Assembly (NCBI GenBank): GCA_034665545.1
Contig: JAXDFO010000469.1
Coordinates: forward strand, 1 to 18,191
Source of the DNA: DASYML01 sp034665545
Lineage (GTDB): Bacteria; Acidobacteriota; Blastocatellia; Pyrinomonadales; Pyrinomonadaceae
Direction: 5' to 3'
Length of the DNA: 18,191 bases
Below are positions 1-7,506 of the stretch, one piece after another; position 1 is the stretch's first letter, and every line of letters begins with the position of its first letter. Both the position numbers and the translations under genes were made by a program. A model generated the notes under the pieces. That model worked only from the letters and a program-made list of their open reading frames with translations, was not told the DNA's origin and did no database searches.

Positions 1-192
1 GAGGTCTCAGAGTTCACGAGACTGCTCCGCGATGCTCCCATCTGCTCCCTTAAGGTGAGGAGCGAACCGGACGAGGGCCGGGGCTATGGTCGCTTCGCTT
101 ATAAGCCCGTCAATATCAACGGCGCATTTCACAATGGCCATCTCTATTACACCGTTCAATTATTGGTAGTGGTTCAATCGCGTGAGAGATAG
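1..192 (+). pseudogene. 3' fragment of an unidentified gene, cut by the IS1-family element
   Basis: Frame 1 is open from the window edge to a TAG at 190-192, giving 63 residues without a start. The segment GRFAYKPVNINGAFHNGHLYY, about 20 residues before the element, looks like genuine protein with good codon use. The last codons and the stop lie inside the insertion sequence, which begins at 165, so the native C-terminus appears to have been replaced by about eight IS-encoded residues. I do not recognise the family. No continuation in any frame is evident to the right of the element at 948. It could instead be a chance open frame, since only about 55 codons lie outside the element. Confidence 0.45.
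165..179 (+). repeat. Left terminal inverted repeat of the IS1-family element
   Basis: GGTAGTGGTTCAATC pairs with 933-947 with one mismatch (T versus C at the ninth position). The GGT start is typical of IS1-type ends. A GTG start codon for the InsA frame lies only 2 bp inside it, at 182. Confidence 0.85.
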
Positions 193-205
193 TAAACTCC
201 TACGC

Positions 206-472
206 ATGGTCAAACTTAACTGTTACCACTGCGGCTCAGACCGACTTGCCCGCAATGGTTTCACCCAGCATGGCAAACAACGCTATCTCTGCTCCGACTG
301 CGGGCGTACCAGCCGTGAGCATCCGCAACCCAATGGCTACACCGAACAAGAGCGTGAGCGTATCTTGCGCGCCTCTCACGAGCGCCGCAGTTTGCGCGGC
401 CTGTCTCGCACCTTCCGTGTTTCGCGTAACACGGTCACCAGTTGGCTCAAAAAAAGAGATGACGCTTCCTGA
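206..472 (+). CDS. IS1-family transposase, InsA-like N-terminal part
   Basis: InsA-type protein of about 88 residues that binds the IS ends and, when fused by frameshifting to the InsB part, forms the active transposase. A zinc ribbon is visible in the first 35 residues (CYHCGS and CSDCGR, two CxxC knuckles). It is followed by a helix-turn-helix region (RRSLRGLSRTFRVSRNTVTSWL). The ATG at 206 starts just before the zinc ribbon, as usual for the family. An in-frame GTG at 182 would add eight residues and abuts the left inverted repeat. The frame ends at TGA 470-472, a few codons after an A7 run. In classical IS1, InsA alone also acts as a repressor. Confidence 0.82.
   Translation: MVKLNCYHCGSDRLARNGFTQHGKQRYLCSDCGRTSREHPQPNGYTEQERERILRASHERRSLRGLSRTFRVSRNTVTSWLKKRDDAS
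449..455 (+). other. A7 run at the InsA/InsB frame junction (candidate slippage site)
   Basis: Seven adenines follow GGCTC. The InsA frame reads AAA AAA AGA across them. The InsB-like frame reads AAA AAA GAG starting one base later. Joining the two frames therefore needs a +1 (or -2) change, not the -1 slip at A6C used by IS1 itself. Transcriptional slippage that loses one A, or a past single-base insertion, would both explain it. Confidence 0.6.
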
Positions 473-938
473 GTTGCGCGAGACACTGGTTGAGCCAGAC
501 CCGGCAGAGCCCGCCATGAGCGTTCTGGAATTGGATGAACTGTGGTCATTCGTCTTAAAACGCGCCAACAAACGCTGGATCTGGATGGCCTTGTCTCGTG
601 CCACCCGGCAAGTCGTCGCCTATCTTGTTGGTGATAGAAGCGCCGCCACTTGTCGCACACTCTGGGAGCGGATTCCCGCCGCCTATGGTCGTGCCCATTG
701 CTCCAGTGATGTTGGGGAAGCCTCCCAAGTGGTCATCCCTTCCGCGCCACATACGGCAGTGGGCAAAGAGAGTGGCTTAACGGCACATGTCGAACGATGG
801 AACAATACCTTGCGGCAAAGGCTTGGCCGCTTCGTGAGAAAGAGCCGGTCATGCTCCAAGTCCGAGACGATGCACGAACTATGTTTGCGGCTTTTTCTGC
901 ATGAGTACAATTCATCACTTGCTCTCTCTTTAGATTGA
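459..938 (+). CDS. IS1-family transposase, InsB-like DDE catalytic part
   Basis: This frame carries the catalytic half of an IS1-type transposase. The visible landmarks are LDELWSFV (first acidic residue), RWIWMALSRATRQVVAYLVGDRS, SSDVGEA (second acidic residue), and GLTAHVERWNNTLRQRLGR with the Glu of HVER. The FVRKSRSCSKSETMH tail is typical of the family. The catalytic residues look intact. A Tyr commonly seen after VGEA is Ser here. The frame is open far upstream, but the homologous segment begins near the A7 run, so this part is probably made only as an InsA-InsB fusion. The ATG at 459 is a nominal start. The element is either active through unusual frameshifting or recently inactivated. 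Confidence 0.8.
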   Translation: MTLPELRETLVEPDPAEPAMSVLELDELWSFVLKRANKRWIWMALSRATRQVVAYLVGDRSAATCRTLWERIPAAYGRAHCSSDVGEASQVVIPSAPHTAVGKESGLTAHVERWNNTLRQRLGRFVRKSRSCSKSETMHELCLRLFLHEYNSSLALSLD

Positions 939-947
939 GCCACTACC
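933..947 (-). repeat. Right terminal inverted repeat of the IS1-family element
   Basis: GATTGAGCCACTACC is the reverse complement of the left end with one mismatch. The stop codon of the InsB-like frame (936-938) lies within it, a compact arrangement usual in small insertion sequences. Confidence 0.85.
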
Positions 948-972
948 CGAAAATTTAGCTTTTAATTTTCGG
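947..972 (+). terminator. Hairpin at the right boundary of the IS element
   Basis: CCGAAAATT (947-955) and AATTTTCGG (964-972) form a perfect 9-bp stem with an 8-nt loop (TAGCTTTT), beginning at the last base of the IS end. It could stop transcription leaving the transposase gene, or be a palindromic insertion target. The stem is AT-rich and no strong T-run follows, so the terminator role is uncertain. Confidence 0.4.
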
Positions 973-1098
973 TCATTTCCATTAAGGTTCGTGATGCTCT
1001 AGTTTAAGGACTTCCAGACCGCTCGCTCATTCGTCTCTTGGGAGCTAAGTCGTCGCGCATGTTCTTGGACATATCCGTAATCATGAACTGGTAGGGAA

Positions 1099-2604
1099 AT
1101 GGGAGAACAAGTAGGCAGGCGGGTTGTCATTATGGGTGCTGGCCCGGCGGGTCTCACGGCAGCTTATGAGCTTTCTAAAGCCGGTGTTTCATCCGTCGTG
1201 CTCGAACAGGACGCGGTCGTGGGAGGGCTGGCAAAGACCATCAATCATAAAGATTTCAGGTTCGACATCGGCGGGCACAGGTTTTATACGAAGGTCAAAG
1301 CCGCCGCGAACATCTGGCGGGAGGTCTTGCCTGGCCCGGACTTCCTCAGACGCAAACGGCTCTCGCGTATCTATTACAACAAAAAATTCTTTCATTACCC
1401 TTTGCGCGCATCCTCCATGCTTTTCAATCTGGGTTTATGGAACGGATGTCGCATCATCCTCAGCTATCTTCGAGCGCGTCTGTTCCCTGAAAAGAACGAG
1501 CGGACCTTCGAGCAATGGGTGACGAACCGCTTCGGCAAGCGGCTCTACACCATCTTCTTCAAGTCTTACACGGAGAAGGTCTGGGGCATCCCTTGCAGCG
1601 AGATTACCGCAGAGTGGGCGACGCAGCGCATCCAGGGCTTGTCGCTCTCCGTCGTCTTGAAAGACATTTTCCGCAGGCACCTGAAGGACGACAAAGACGC
1701 GGTCGTGAAAAGCCTCATCAACGAATTCGACTATCCGAGGCTTGGACCAGGAATGATGTGGGAGGCTATGGCCGAACTCGTGCGAGAGAAAGGCGGCACG
1801 ATTAAGCTCGGGACAAGTGTTGAGAAAATCTATTGGAGCGGCGACGCGATAGAGGCCATCGAAACCAGAACCTCAGAACGGGATGAGACGCTGCGCGGCA
1901 CTCATTTCATCAGCAGCATGCCCGTACGCGAGTTGGTGCGCAAACTCACTCCGGAGCCTCCCGCGCGCATCCTGGCAGCCGCAGACAAACTACAATATAG
2001 AGACTTTCTGACGGTCGTTTTAATCGTCAATCGCAGAGACCTTTTCCCTGATAACTGGATTTACATACACGACCCGGAGGTGAGAGTCGGGCGCGTGCAG
2101 AATTTCAAGAACTGGAGCGCGGACATGGTCCCGAACCAGAACAAGACCTGCCTGGGCCTGGAATATTTTTGCTTTGAAGGCGACGGTCTGTGGAGCATGT
2201 CCGACGAGCAGTTAATCGAACTCGGAAAACGTGAGTTGGAAAAACTGGGCCTGGTCCAAGCGGCTGACGTTGAAGAGGGAACGGTCGTTCGTGTGCCGAA
2301 GGCTTATCCGGTTTACGATTCCACTTACAAGGATGCGCTCGAAACCTTGCGCAGGTTTTTCGATAGCTTCTCGAATCTTCAACTCGTGGGTCGCAACGGG
2401 ATGCACAAGTATAACAATCAGGACCACTCTATGATGACCGCCGTGCTGGCCGTGAAAAATATTCTGGGAGCGAACTATGATCTCTGGGGGGTGAACACGG
2501 ACCAGGAATATCAAGAAGAAGTCGGAGCCGGGGAGGGAGCAATCTCGGACCCCTTACTCGCTGGCTTGAGGGCCAGCCAACCCGCGATTCCAGAGCGCGT
2601 GTAA
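1099..2604 (+). CDS. FAD-dependent oxidoreductase, UDP-galactopyranose mutase / amine-oxidase superfamily
   Basis: This 501-residue flavoprotein begins with a Rossmann dinucleotide-binding motif (GAGPAGL at 13-19), with the ribose-binding Glu at 36 and a GG at 42-43. The segment RFDIGGHRF (54-62) is typical of the UDP-galactopyranose mutase and protoporphyrinogen-oxidase-like group, as is VWGIPCSEITAEWATQRI near residue 155. Members of this group occur in polysaccharide gene clusters and are thought to act on nucleotide-sugar or lipid-linked sugar substrates, but the exact reaction is unknown. No signal peptide or membrane span is seen, so it is likely cytosolic. It is the first gene of a six-gene plus-strand run and lies 151 bp after the IS element. 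A GGTAGGGA sequence precedes the ATG. The superfamily call is strong; true mutase activity is not shown. Confidence 0.85.
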   Translation: MGEQVGRRVVIMGAGPAGLTAAYELSKAGVSSVVLEQDAVVGGLAKTINHKDFRFDIGGHRFYTKVKAAANIWREVLPGPDFLRRKRLSRIYYNKKFFHYPLRASSMLFNLGLWNGCRIILSYLRARLFPEKNERTFEQWVTNRFGKRLYTIFFKSYTEKVWGIPCSEITAEWATQRIQGLSLSVVLKDIFRRHLKDDKDAVVKSLINEFDYPRLGPGMMWEAMAELVREKGGTIKLGTSVEKIYWSGDAIEAIETRTSERDETLRGTHFISSMPVRELVRKLTPEPPARILAAADKLQYRDFLTVVLIVNRRDLFPDNWIYIHDPEVRVGRVQNFKNWSADMVPNQNKTCLGLEYFCFEGDGLWSMSDEQLIELGKRELEKLGLVQAADVEEGTVVRVPKAYPVYDSTYKDALETLRRFFDSFSNLQLVGRNGMHKYNNQDHSMMTAVLAVKNILGANYDLWGVNTDQEYQEEVGAGEGAISDPLLAGLRASQPAIPERV

Positions 2605-2661
2605 ACGCGCGGGGAGCGTTCGCGCCCGCCATCTAAGACAGAGAGCTTAAGAGAGATAGTC

Positions 2662-3711
2662 TTGAAGACTGAGCCGACACTCACAGTCGTGGTCCCCGTG
2701 TATAACGGCGGCGCGCAACTGTTGCGATGCCTTGACGCGCTGCGCGCGTCGGATTTTTCAGCTTATGAAATCGTCGTCGTTGATGACGGCTCGACGGACG
2801 ATAGCGCGTTGCTCGCTCGCTCGCGCGGCGTCTGTGTCCTTCAACTCGGTTCACGCTCAGGACCGGCTGCGGCGCGCAATCGCGGAGCGGGCCACGCGCG
2901 CGGCGAGATTATTCTTTTCGTGGACGCGGACGTTGTCGTGCGGCGCGACACGTTGAGTCGTATCGTCGCGCGTTTCAGCGCGCAGGGCGGCGTCGCGGCC
3001 ATCTTCGGTTCATACGACGACGCGCCGTTGGCTGTTGGCTTCGTCTCTCAGTACAAGAATCTCCTGCACCACTTCGTCCACCAGCAATCTTCAACGAAGG
3101 CTGAGACCTTCTGGGCGGGCTGCGGGGCCATCCGCCGGAAGGCTTTCGAGGCGGTCGGCGGGTTCGATGAGAGGAAATACAGTAGACCTTCCATCGAAGA
3201 CATAGAGCTTGGTTACAGGCTGCGCCGCGCAGGGCAGATGATTATTCTGGACCGGGAATTACAGGTCACGCATTTGAAGCGATGGACGTTGCGCTCGCTG
3301 CTTCGCACAGACATCTTCAATCGCGCGCTGCCGTGGTCGCGGTTGATACTCGAAAACGAGGGGATGATTGATGACCTCAACCTGCGCGTCGCGGATCGCG
3401 TCTGCGCGGGGCTGACGGGGCTGGCGGTCCTGTGCCTCATCCTCTCTTACTTCTCCATAGCATTCCTCTTAGGGACGACGGCGATGCTGGCCGTCGTCTT
3501 TCTTCTCAATTGCCGCTTCTACAACTTTCTCAAAGGTCTGCGCGGCCACTGGTTCGCGCTCAGGTCATTCTCGCTGTTGGCCCTCTACTATTTTTATAGC
3601 GGGACCGTGTTTGCGCTCTGTTACTGCGCGCATGTCGTAGGGAACGCTTTCGGGCTGACACGTTTGGGCCAACGCGCGGCCTCTGCGGGACGGGTCAAGG
3701 ATGCGCGTTGA
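2662..3711 (+). CDS. Glycosyltransferase family 2 with C-terminal membrane helices
   Basis: The 349-residue protein has a GT-A fold domain: TVVVPVYNGG near the N-terminus, VVVDDGS at 38-44, the metal/nucleotide-sugar site DAD at 88-90 within ILFVDADVVV, and the likely catalytic ED at 179-180 (SIEDIELGYRL). Hydrophobic stretches at about 247-285 and 300-327 suggest three or four membrane helices that hold it at the inner membrane, as in GT2 enzymes acting on lipid-linked acceptors. The start is TTG at 2662 after a GAGAGAT sequence; no better ATG precedes the VVPVYN strand. It follows the oxidoreductase by 57 bp and overlaps the next gene by 11 bp, which suggests translational coupling. Donor and acceptor sugars cannot be told from sequence. 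Confidence 0.88.
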   Translation: MKTEPTLTVVVPVYNGGAQLLRCLDALRASDFSAYEIVVVDDGSTDDSALLARSRGVCVLQLGSRSGPAAARNRGAGHARGEIILFVDADVVVRRDTLSRIVARFSAQGGVAAIFGSYDDAPLAVGFVSQYKNLLHHFVHQQSSTKAETFWAGCGAIRRKAFEAVGGFDERKYSRPSIEDIELGYRLRRAGQMIILDRELQVTHLKRWTLRSLLRTDIFNRALPWSRLILENEGMIDDLNLRVADRVCAGLTGLAVLCLILSYFSIAFLLGTTAMLAVVFLLNCRFYNFLKGLRGHWFALRSFSLLALYYFYSGTVFALCYCAHVVGNAFGLTRLGQRAASAGRVKDAR

Positions 3712-5320
3712 AGTTGAGAGGCAAGCTGGCGAAGATGTCCGTGCGTTTGAGCGTTCGTTAGCGCGTCAGGAACGCAAGGCTCTACTCTGTTGGACGCTGC
3801 TGGCGTTGTTGCTGAGGCTCTTGTTGATGTGGCGCGTCGAGGGGGTGATTTCGCCGGACGGGGTCGTGTACGTCACTCTCACGCGAAACTTGATGGCGGG
3901 CAATCTGCGCGAGGGGTTGAGCATCTACTCTTCGCCGCTCTATCCTCTGCTCATTGGTCTCGCGTCGCTCATTTTTCGAGACGCGGAATTCGCCGGGCGG
4001 TTCGTCTCCGTTGTCGCGGGCGGGCTCCTGGTCATCCCTTCGCATAAATTGATTCGCAACTGGTACGGCGAGCAGGTCGCGCTCATCGGCGCGGGCCTCG
4101 TCGCGCTGCACCCACTGCTCATCTACTATTCGACAACGCTCCTCACAGAATCAACCTACACGCTCATCTTGACCTCTGCGGTCCTCGCCGGATGGCGCGC
4201 GCTCAACGGCGGCAGGGCGCGTTCACACCTGCTCGCGGGCGTCGCGTTGGGCCTCTGTTATCTGCTCAAGCCGGAGGCCGCCGGGTTCATACTCTTGCTA
4301 CTCATACTCTTGCTTGGCCGCAAGCTCTTTGTTAAATCATGCTCGCTCAAAGAGACTGCGCGCGACGCGCTCATGCTCTGCGCGGGCTTCATCCTACTGG
4401 CCGCGCCTTACATTATTTATCTGAGACGAGAGACGGGCGCGTGGACCATCAGCGGGAAGATCGCGGAGCACATGTGGCAGGGCGGCAGGCTCGCGGCGGG
4501 AGACATCGCGCCAGTTAGCATGCCTCTCATGCCCAACATGATGACCGCCCTCGCGCAACTGACGAAGGCTTTACGCTTCGAGTACGAGCTTTTCAATTTA
4601 ATCTTTCCGCCCTTCTTCGTGCTGCTCGTAGGTGTCGGCCTGTTCCGAAAGAGATGGCCGAGCGGTCGGGCCTGGCGCGAGTTATATCTTCTCTCGTTCA
4701 TCGCGGCGACGCTGGCGGGCTACGCCGTGACGCTGCCGAACATACGCTTCATAGCTCCCTTGCTGCCTTTACTCTTATGCTGGCTGGCGAAGGGCATCTA
4801 CGAATTCGCGGAGTGGATGATAGAAACGCTCAACGGCTTTAACGGCGCGCGGAAGTTCACGCCCTATCTGAGCAAGCTTATCGTGCCCGTCGTCGCCGCA
4901 TGTTTGCTAGCCTCTCTGCTGCCTCTCTTCATCTATCTGTTGAGAGGCGATAAGTGGGACGATTACCACGGGCAGAAGCGCGCGGGCGTCTGGATTAAAG
5001 AACAAGCTAGCTCGCGTGCGCCCGTCATTATGTCAACCGTGCCGGTCACTGCCTTCTACGCGGGCGGGCGGCACGTTCAACTCTTTAACGAAGACTATCA
5101 AGCACTCGTCGCGCGCGCGCGCAAGGAGGGCGTCGGCTACATCATCGTCAACGAGCGCGACTTCAGATATCTACCCCTGCGCGCGCTGCTTGATGATGAA
5201 AGCTTTCATCCGGGCCTGCGTGTGGTCCAAAAATTCGCTGAGTCTCCGGGCCATAGGATACTCGTGTATGCTGTGGATAAAGACGAGGCGAGCGGTGGTT
5301 TAGAGGATAAAGTCCGGTGA
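3701..5320 (+). CDS. ArnT/PMT-like GT39 membrane glycosyltransferase
   Basis: This 539-residue polytopic membrane protein resembles the dolichyl-phosphate-mannose-protein mannosyltransferase/ArnT superfamily. After a short basic cytoplasmic segment, a first helix (about 28-44) leads into a periplasmic loop with SPDGVVYVTLTRNL (Asp53), where family members carry the catalytic acidic residue. YSSPLYPLLIGL follows, and then about ten further hydrophobic segments to residue 415. A C-terminal soluble domain of about 120 residues completes it. Such enzymes move a sugar from a polyprenyl-phosphate donor to a lipid or protein acceptor outside the membrane. The start overlaps the preceding gene by 11 bp and the end overlaps the next by 4 bp. 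Substrate is unknown; the GT39/PMT_2 class is likely. Confidence 0.8.
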   Translation: MRVEVERQAGEDVRAFERSLARQERKALLCWTLLALLLRLLLMWRVEGVISPDGVVYVTLTRNLMAGNLREGLSIYSSPLYPLLIGLASLIFRDAEFAGRFVSVVAGGLLVIPSHKLIRNWYGEQVALIGAGLVALHPLLIYYSTTLLTESTYTLILTSAVLAGWRALNGGRARSHLLAGVALGLCYLLKPEAAGFILLLLILLLGRKLFVKSCSLKETARDALMLCAGFILLAAPYIIYLRRETGAWTISGKIAEHMWQGGRLAAGDIAPVSMPLMPNMMTALAQLTKALRFEYELFNLIFPPFFVLLVGVGLFRKRWPSGRAWRELYLLSFIAATLAGYAVTLPNIRFIAPLLPLLLCWLAKGIYEFAEWMIETLNGFNGARKFTPYLSKLIVPVVAACLLASLLPLFIYLLRGDKWDDYHGQKRAGVWIKEQASSRAPVIMSTVPVTAFYAGGRHVQLFNEDYQALVARARKEGVGYIIVNERDFRYLPLRALLDDESFHPGLRVVQKFAESPGHRILVYAVDKDEASGGLEDKVR

Positions 5321-6453
5321 CGTTGAAGGCGCGGGCGAAGATTCGTCTGGGAGTGATAGGGTGCGGGAGCGTGACGGAGCAACGCCACCTGCCCGCGCTC
5401 AAGAGCGTGCCGTTGTTTGAAGTCAGCGCGCTGGCGGACAATGACCACGCGAGGCTCGCGCGCGTCGCAAAGCGATTCGGCGTCGCGCGCTCTTACGATG
5501 ACTATCAAGATTTGATTGAGAAGGGCGAGGTTGATGCGGTCGCGGTGTGCGTGCCTCCTGGGCTTCATGCGCCGTTGGCCCTGGCCGCGCTCGATGCTGG
5601 CAAGCACGTCATGATAGAGAAGCCGTTGGCCCTCAGCTTATCCGAATGCGACCTCTTACTTGAGAGAAGCGAGGCGCACGGCGCGCTCAAGGTCATGGTT
5701 GGCTTTAACCTGCGCTGGCATCGCCTGGTGCGCGAAGCTTGGGAAATCATCGGCAGTGGAGAACTGGGCGAGGTCAAGTTGGTTCGGACAGTCTTCACGA
5801 GCGGGGTGCGATTCAAAGCAGACTTTGCGGATTGGAGAAGGCGTAGAGAGTCGGGCGGCGGCGCGCTCTTTGAATTGGGCGTGCATCATTTCGACCTGGT
5901 GCGGTTTCTGCTCAATGATGAGCCTGCGGAGGTCTACGCATTGAGCGCGCAGACGGACGAGACGGCGACGGTCATGATGCGTATGGAAGGCGGCGCGCAG
6001 GTCGTCAACGCATTCTCCGAAGGCACGGGTGAGAATCATGCCATAGAGTTGTATGGAGAAAAGGGCTGGCTGCGTGTCCACTGTTACCGCGCGGACGGGT
6101 TGGAGCGATTCGGCGCGGCGCGTTATGCGGGCGCGCTGGCGACGCGCCTGCGCCAACTGACGGGGACACTGACGGACCTGCCCAGGATGGTCCGGCAATC
6201 TCTGCGTGGCGGCGACTACGTGGCGTCCTATGCGGACGAGTGGCGTCACTTCGCCGGAGCCATCGCGCATGATTCGTCGGTTGAATCAACACTCTATGAC
6301 GGAAGGCGCGCACTGGAAATCGCGCTCGCCGCGATGGAGGCCGATTCCAAGAGGCATGCTATTGAGATTGATCAGAGAGAGCAGAAGAGCGCGGCGATGA
6401 GGATGAAGCGGGAAGGAGAAGAGTTTTGGAGACAGAGGGCAGGGAAGAGTTAA
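5317..6453 (+). CDS. Gfo/Idh/MocA-family NAD(P)-dependent sugar dehydrogenase
   Basis: The 378-residue protein has the family's two-domain order. The N-terminal Rossmann fold shows LGVIGCGSVTEQRHLPAL (GxGxxxxxxH, residues 11-28), DAVAVCVPPGLHAPL (73-87) and the signature IEKPLAL with Lys102. The C-terminal substrate domain contains GGGALFELGVHHFDLVRFLL at roughly 179-198, where His and Asp usually take part in catalysis. Family members oxidise or reduce sugars and nucleotide sugars such as inositol, glucose-fructose or UDP-N-acetyl-glucuronate; here the glycan cluster suggests an activated-sugar modification. Translation starts at GTG 5317, overlapping the stop of the previous gene (GTGA), with GAGGA about 9 nt upstream. 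A charged, basic tail of about 25 residues ends the protein and overlaps the next gene by 28 bp. Confidence 0.9.
   Translation: MTLKARAKIRLGVIGCGSVTEQRHLPALKSVPLFEVSALADNDHARLARVAKRFGVARSYDDYQDLIEKGEVDAVAVCVPPGLHAPLALAALDAGKHVMIEKPLALSLSECDLLLERSEAHGALKVMVGFNLRWHRLVREAWEIIGSGELGEVKLVRTVFTSGVRFKADFADWRRRRESGGGALFELGVHHFDLVRFLLNDEPAEVYALSAQTDETATVMMRMEGGAQVVNAFSEGTGENHAIELYGEKGWLRVHCYRADGLERFGAARYAGALATRLRQLTGTLTDLPRMVRQSLRGGDYVASYADEWRHFAGAIAHDSSVESTLYDGRRALEIALAAMEADSKRHAIEIDQREQKSAAMRMKREGEEFWRQRAGKS
6413..6418 (+). promoter_or_regulatory. Ribosome binding site for the TTG-started GT2 gene at 6426
   Basis: AAGGAG lies 7 nt before the TTG at 6426. It fixes an unusual start codon inside the end of the upstream dehydrogenase gene, in place of the ATG 25 codons later at residue 26. 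Confidence 0.65.
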
Positions 6454-7454
6454 GGACGGCAGATGCGAAAGTGAAGCGCGCGCAAGCGAGTTCGCCCGCG
6501 ATGTCTGTCGTGGTCATCACGCCGGATTCCTACGCGACGATTCGCAAGACGGTCAAGCATCTCAGGGCGCAGAATGTCTGCGGCAGTTTGGAAGTCTTGC
6601 TCGTCGCGCCTTCAGCCGCAAGGCTGGAACTTGACGAATCGGAGATGCTTGGTTTTCTTCGTCATAAGATTGTAGAAGTTGGACCAGTGAGTTCGACGGC
6701 GCGGGCCAGGGCGTTGGGAGTCCTGGAGGCTTCCGCGCCCGTCGTGGCGTTCGCAGAAGACCACGCGTATACGGCTCCCGGTTGGGCCGAAGCTCTCATC
6801 AAACGGCATCAGGAAAACTGGGCGGCGGTCGGGCCAATGATGGCTAATGCCAACCCGCGCAGCATCACTAGTTGGGCCAACCTGCTGATAGAGTACGCGC
6901 CGTGGTTGGAGCCTGCGTCGGGCGGCGAGCGCGAGCATTTGCCCGGTCACAACGGGTCGTACAAACGCGCGCTCCTGTTGGAATATGGCGAGCGGCTAGA
7001 AGCTATGATGGACGCGGAGAGCATCCTTCATTGGGACTTGCGCGCGAGAGGACACAAGCTCTACCTGGAAGCCGAAGCGCGCACCTTTCATCAAAACTTC
7101 TCCGCGAAAACGCCCTCGCTAACTTTGAGGTTCAACGGCGGGAGACTCTTCGCGGCGGCGCGTGCCAGGCATTGGCCCAAGTGGCGCAGGGCGCTCTTCG
7201 CCCTCGCCTCGCCGCTCATTCCGCCCTTGCGCTGCCTGCGTATCACGCGCGAACTTTTCAGGCCGGGTCGCCCCCTGCACCTGCTCCCGCGCGTGCTCCC
7301 GGCCCTCATCGTCGGACTCGTTTTCGACGGCGCGGGCGAGATGGCGGGTTACGTCTTTGGTCCGGGCGCGGCGATGGCGAAGCTGTCCGGAATGGAATTT
7401 CACCGCGAGCGTTATCTGGCCGGGCGTGACAGGCTGGAAGCTCGCGGCGAGTGA
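6426..7454 (+). CDS. Atypical GT2-like glycosyltransferase (EDH in place of DxD)
   Basis: This 342-residue protein has the outline of a GT-A glycosyltransferase, but its motifs are unusual. The first strand is MSVVVITPDSYATI (26-39). The place of the usual VDDGS is taken by LLVAPSA (58-64), and the DxD position reads AEDHAYTAPGW (EDH 111-113). Later LPGHNGSYKR (172-181) and DAESILHWDL (196-205) match the acceptor and catalytic region of a GT2 subfamily that I associate with the AEDH signature. Hydrophobic stretches near 243-260 and 280-312 suggest membrane attachment. TTG is chosen as start because of the Shine-Dalgarno sequence at 6413-6418; the ATG at residue 26 is the alternative. The first 25 residues lack clear structure. 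It overlaps the upstream gene by 28 bp. Confidence 0.78.
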   Translation: METEGREELRTADAKVKRAQASSPAMSVVVITPDSYATIRKTVKHLRAQNVCGSLEVLLVAPSAARLELDESEMLGFLRHKIVEVGPVSSTARARALGVLEASAPVVAFAEDHAYTAPGWAEALIKRHQENWAAVGPMMANANPRSITSWANLLIEYAPWLEPASGGEREHLPGHNGSYKRALLLEYGERLEAMMDAESILHWDLRARGHKLYLEAEARTFHQNFSAKTPSLTLRFNGGRLFAAARARHWPKWRRALFALASPLIPPLRCLRITRELFRPGRPLHLLPRVLPALIVGLVFDGAGEMAGYVFGPGAAMAKLSGMEFHRERYLAGRDRLEARGE

Positions 7455-7506
7455 GAAACTGGTTATCATAAATCGTCCGGCGACAAAGTTCGTGGGCCAA
7501 TAATTG

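Larger units (their letters stand above)
165..947 (+). mobile_element. IS1-family insertion sequence, 783 bp, with both ends
   Basis: A 15-bp terminal inverted repeat bounds the element: GGTAGTGGTTCAATC at 165-179 and its reverse complement at 933-947, with 14 of 15 bases matching. The interior carries an InsA-like zinc-ribbon/HTH reading frame and an InsB-like DDE reading frame in tandem. This is the two-frame layout known for IS1, and the length is close to IS1 (768 bp). No clear 8-9 bp target duplication is seen: the left flank is CAATTATT and the right flank CGAAAATT, with only 5 of 8 positions equal. The family call is firm from the transposase; the IS name cannot be given without a database. 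Confidence 0.88.

Noticed and set aside
157..955. 8-bp target duplication of the IS element
   Set aside because: CAATTATT and CGAAAATT share only five positions, which is not enough.
948..1098. Promoter for the glycan operon
   Set aside because: No pair of -35 and -10 boxes with acceptable spacing could be found before 1099; the operon may be read from an unseen promoter or from the IS.
5656..6270. 204-codon minus-strand open frame
   Set aside because: It is a shadow of the Gfo/Idh/MocA gene, whose motifs are clear.
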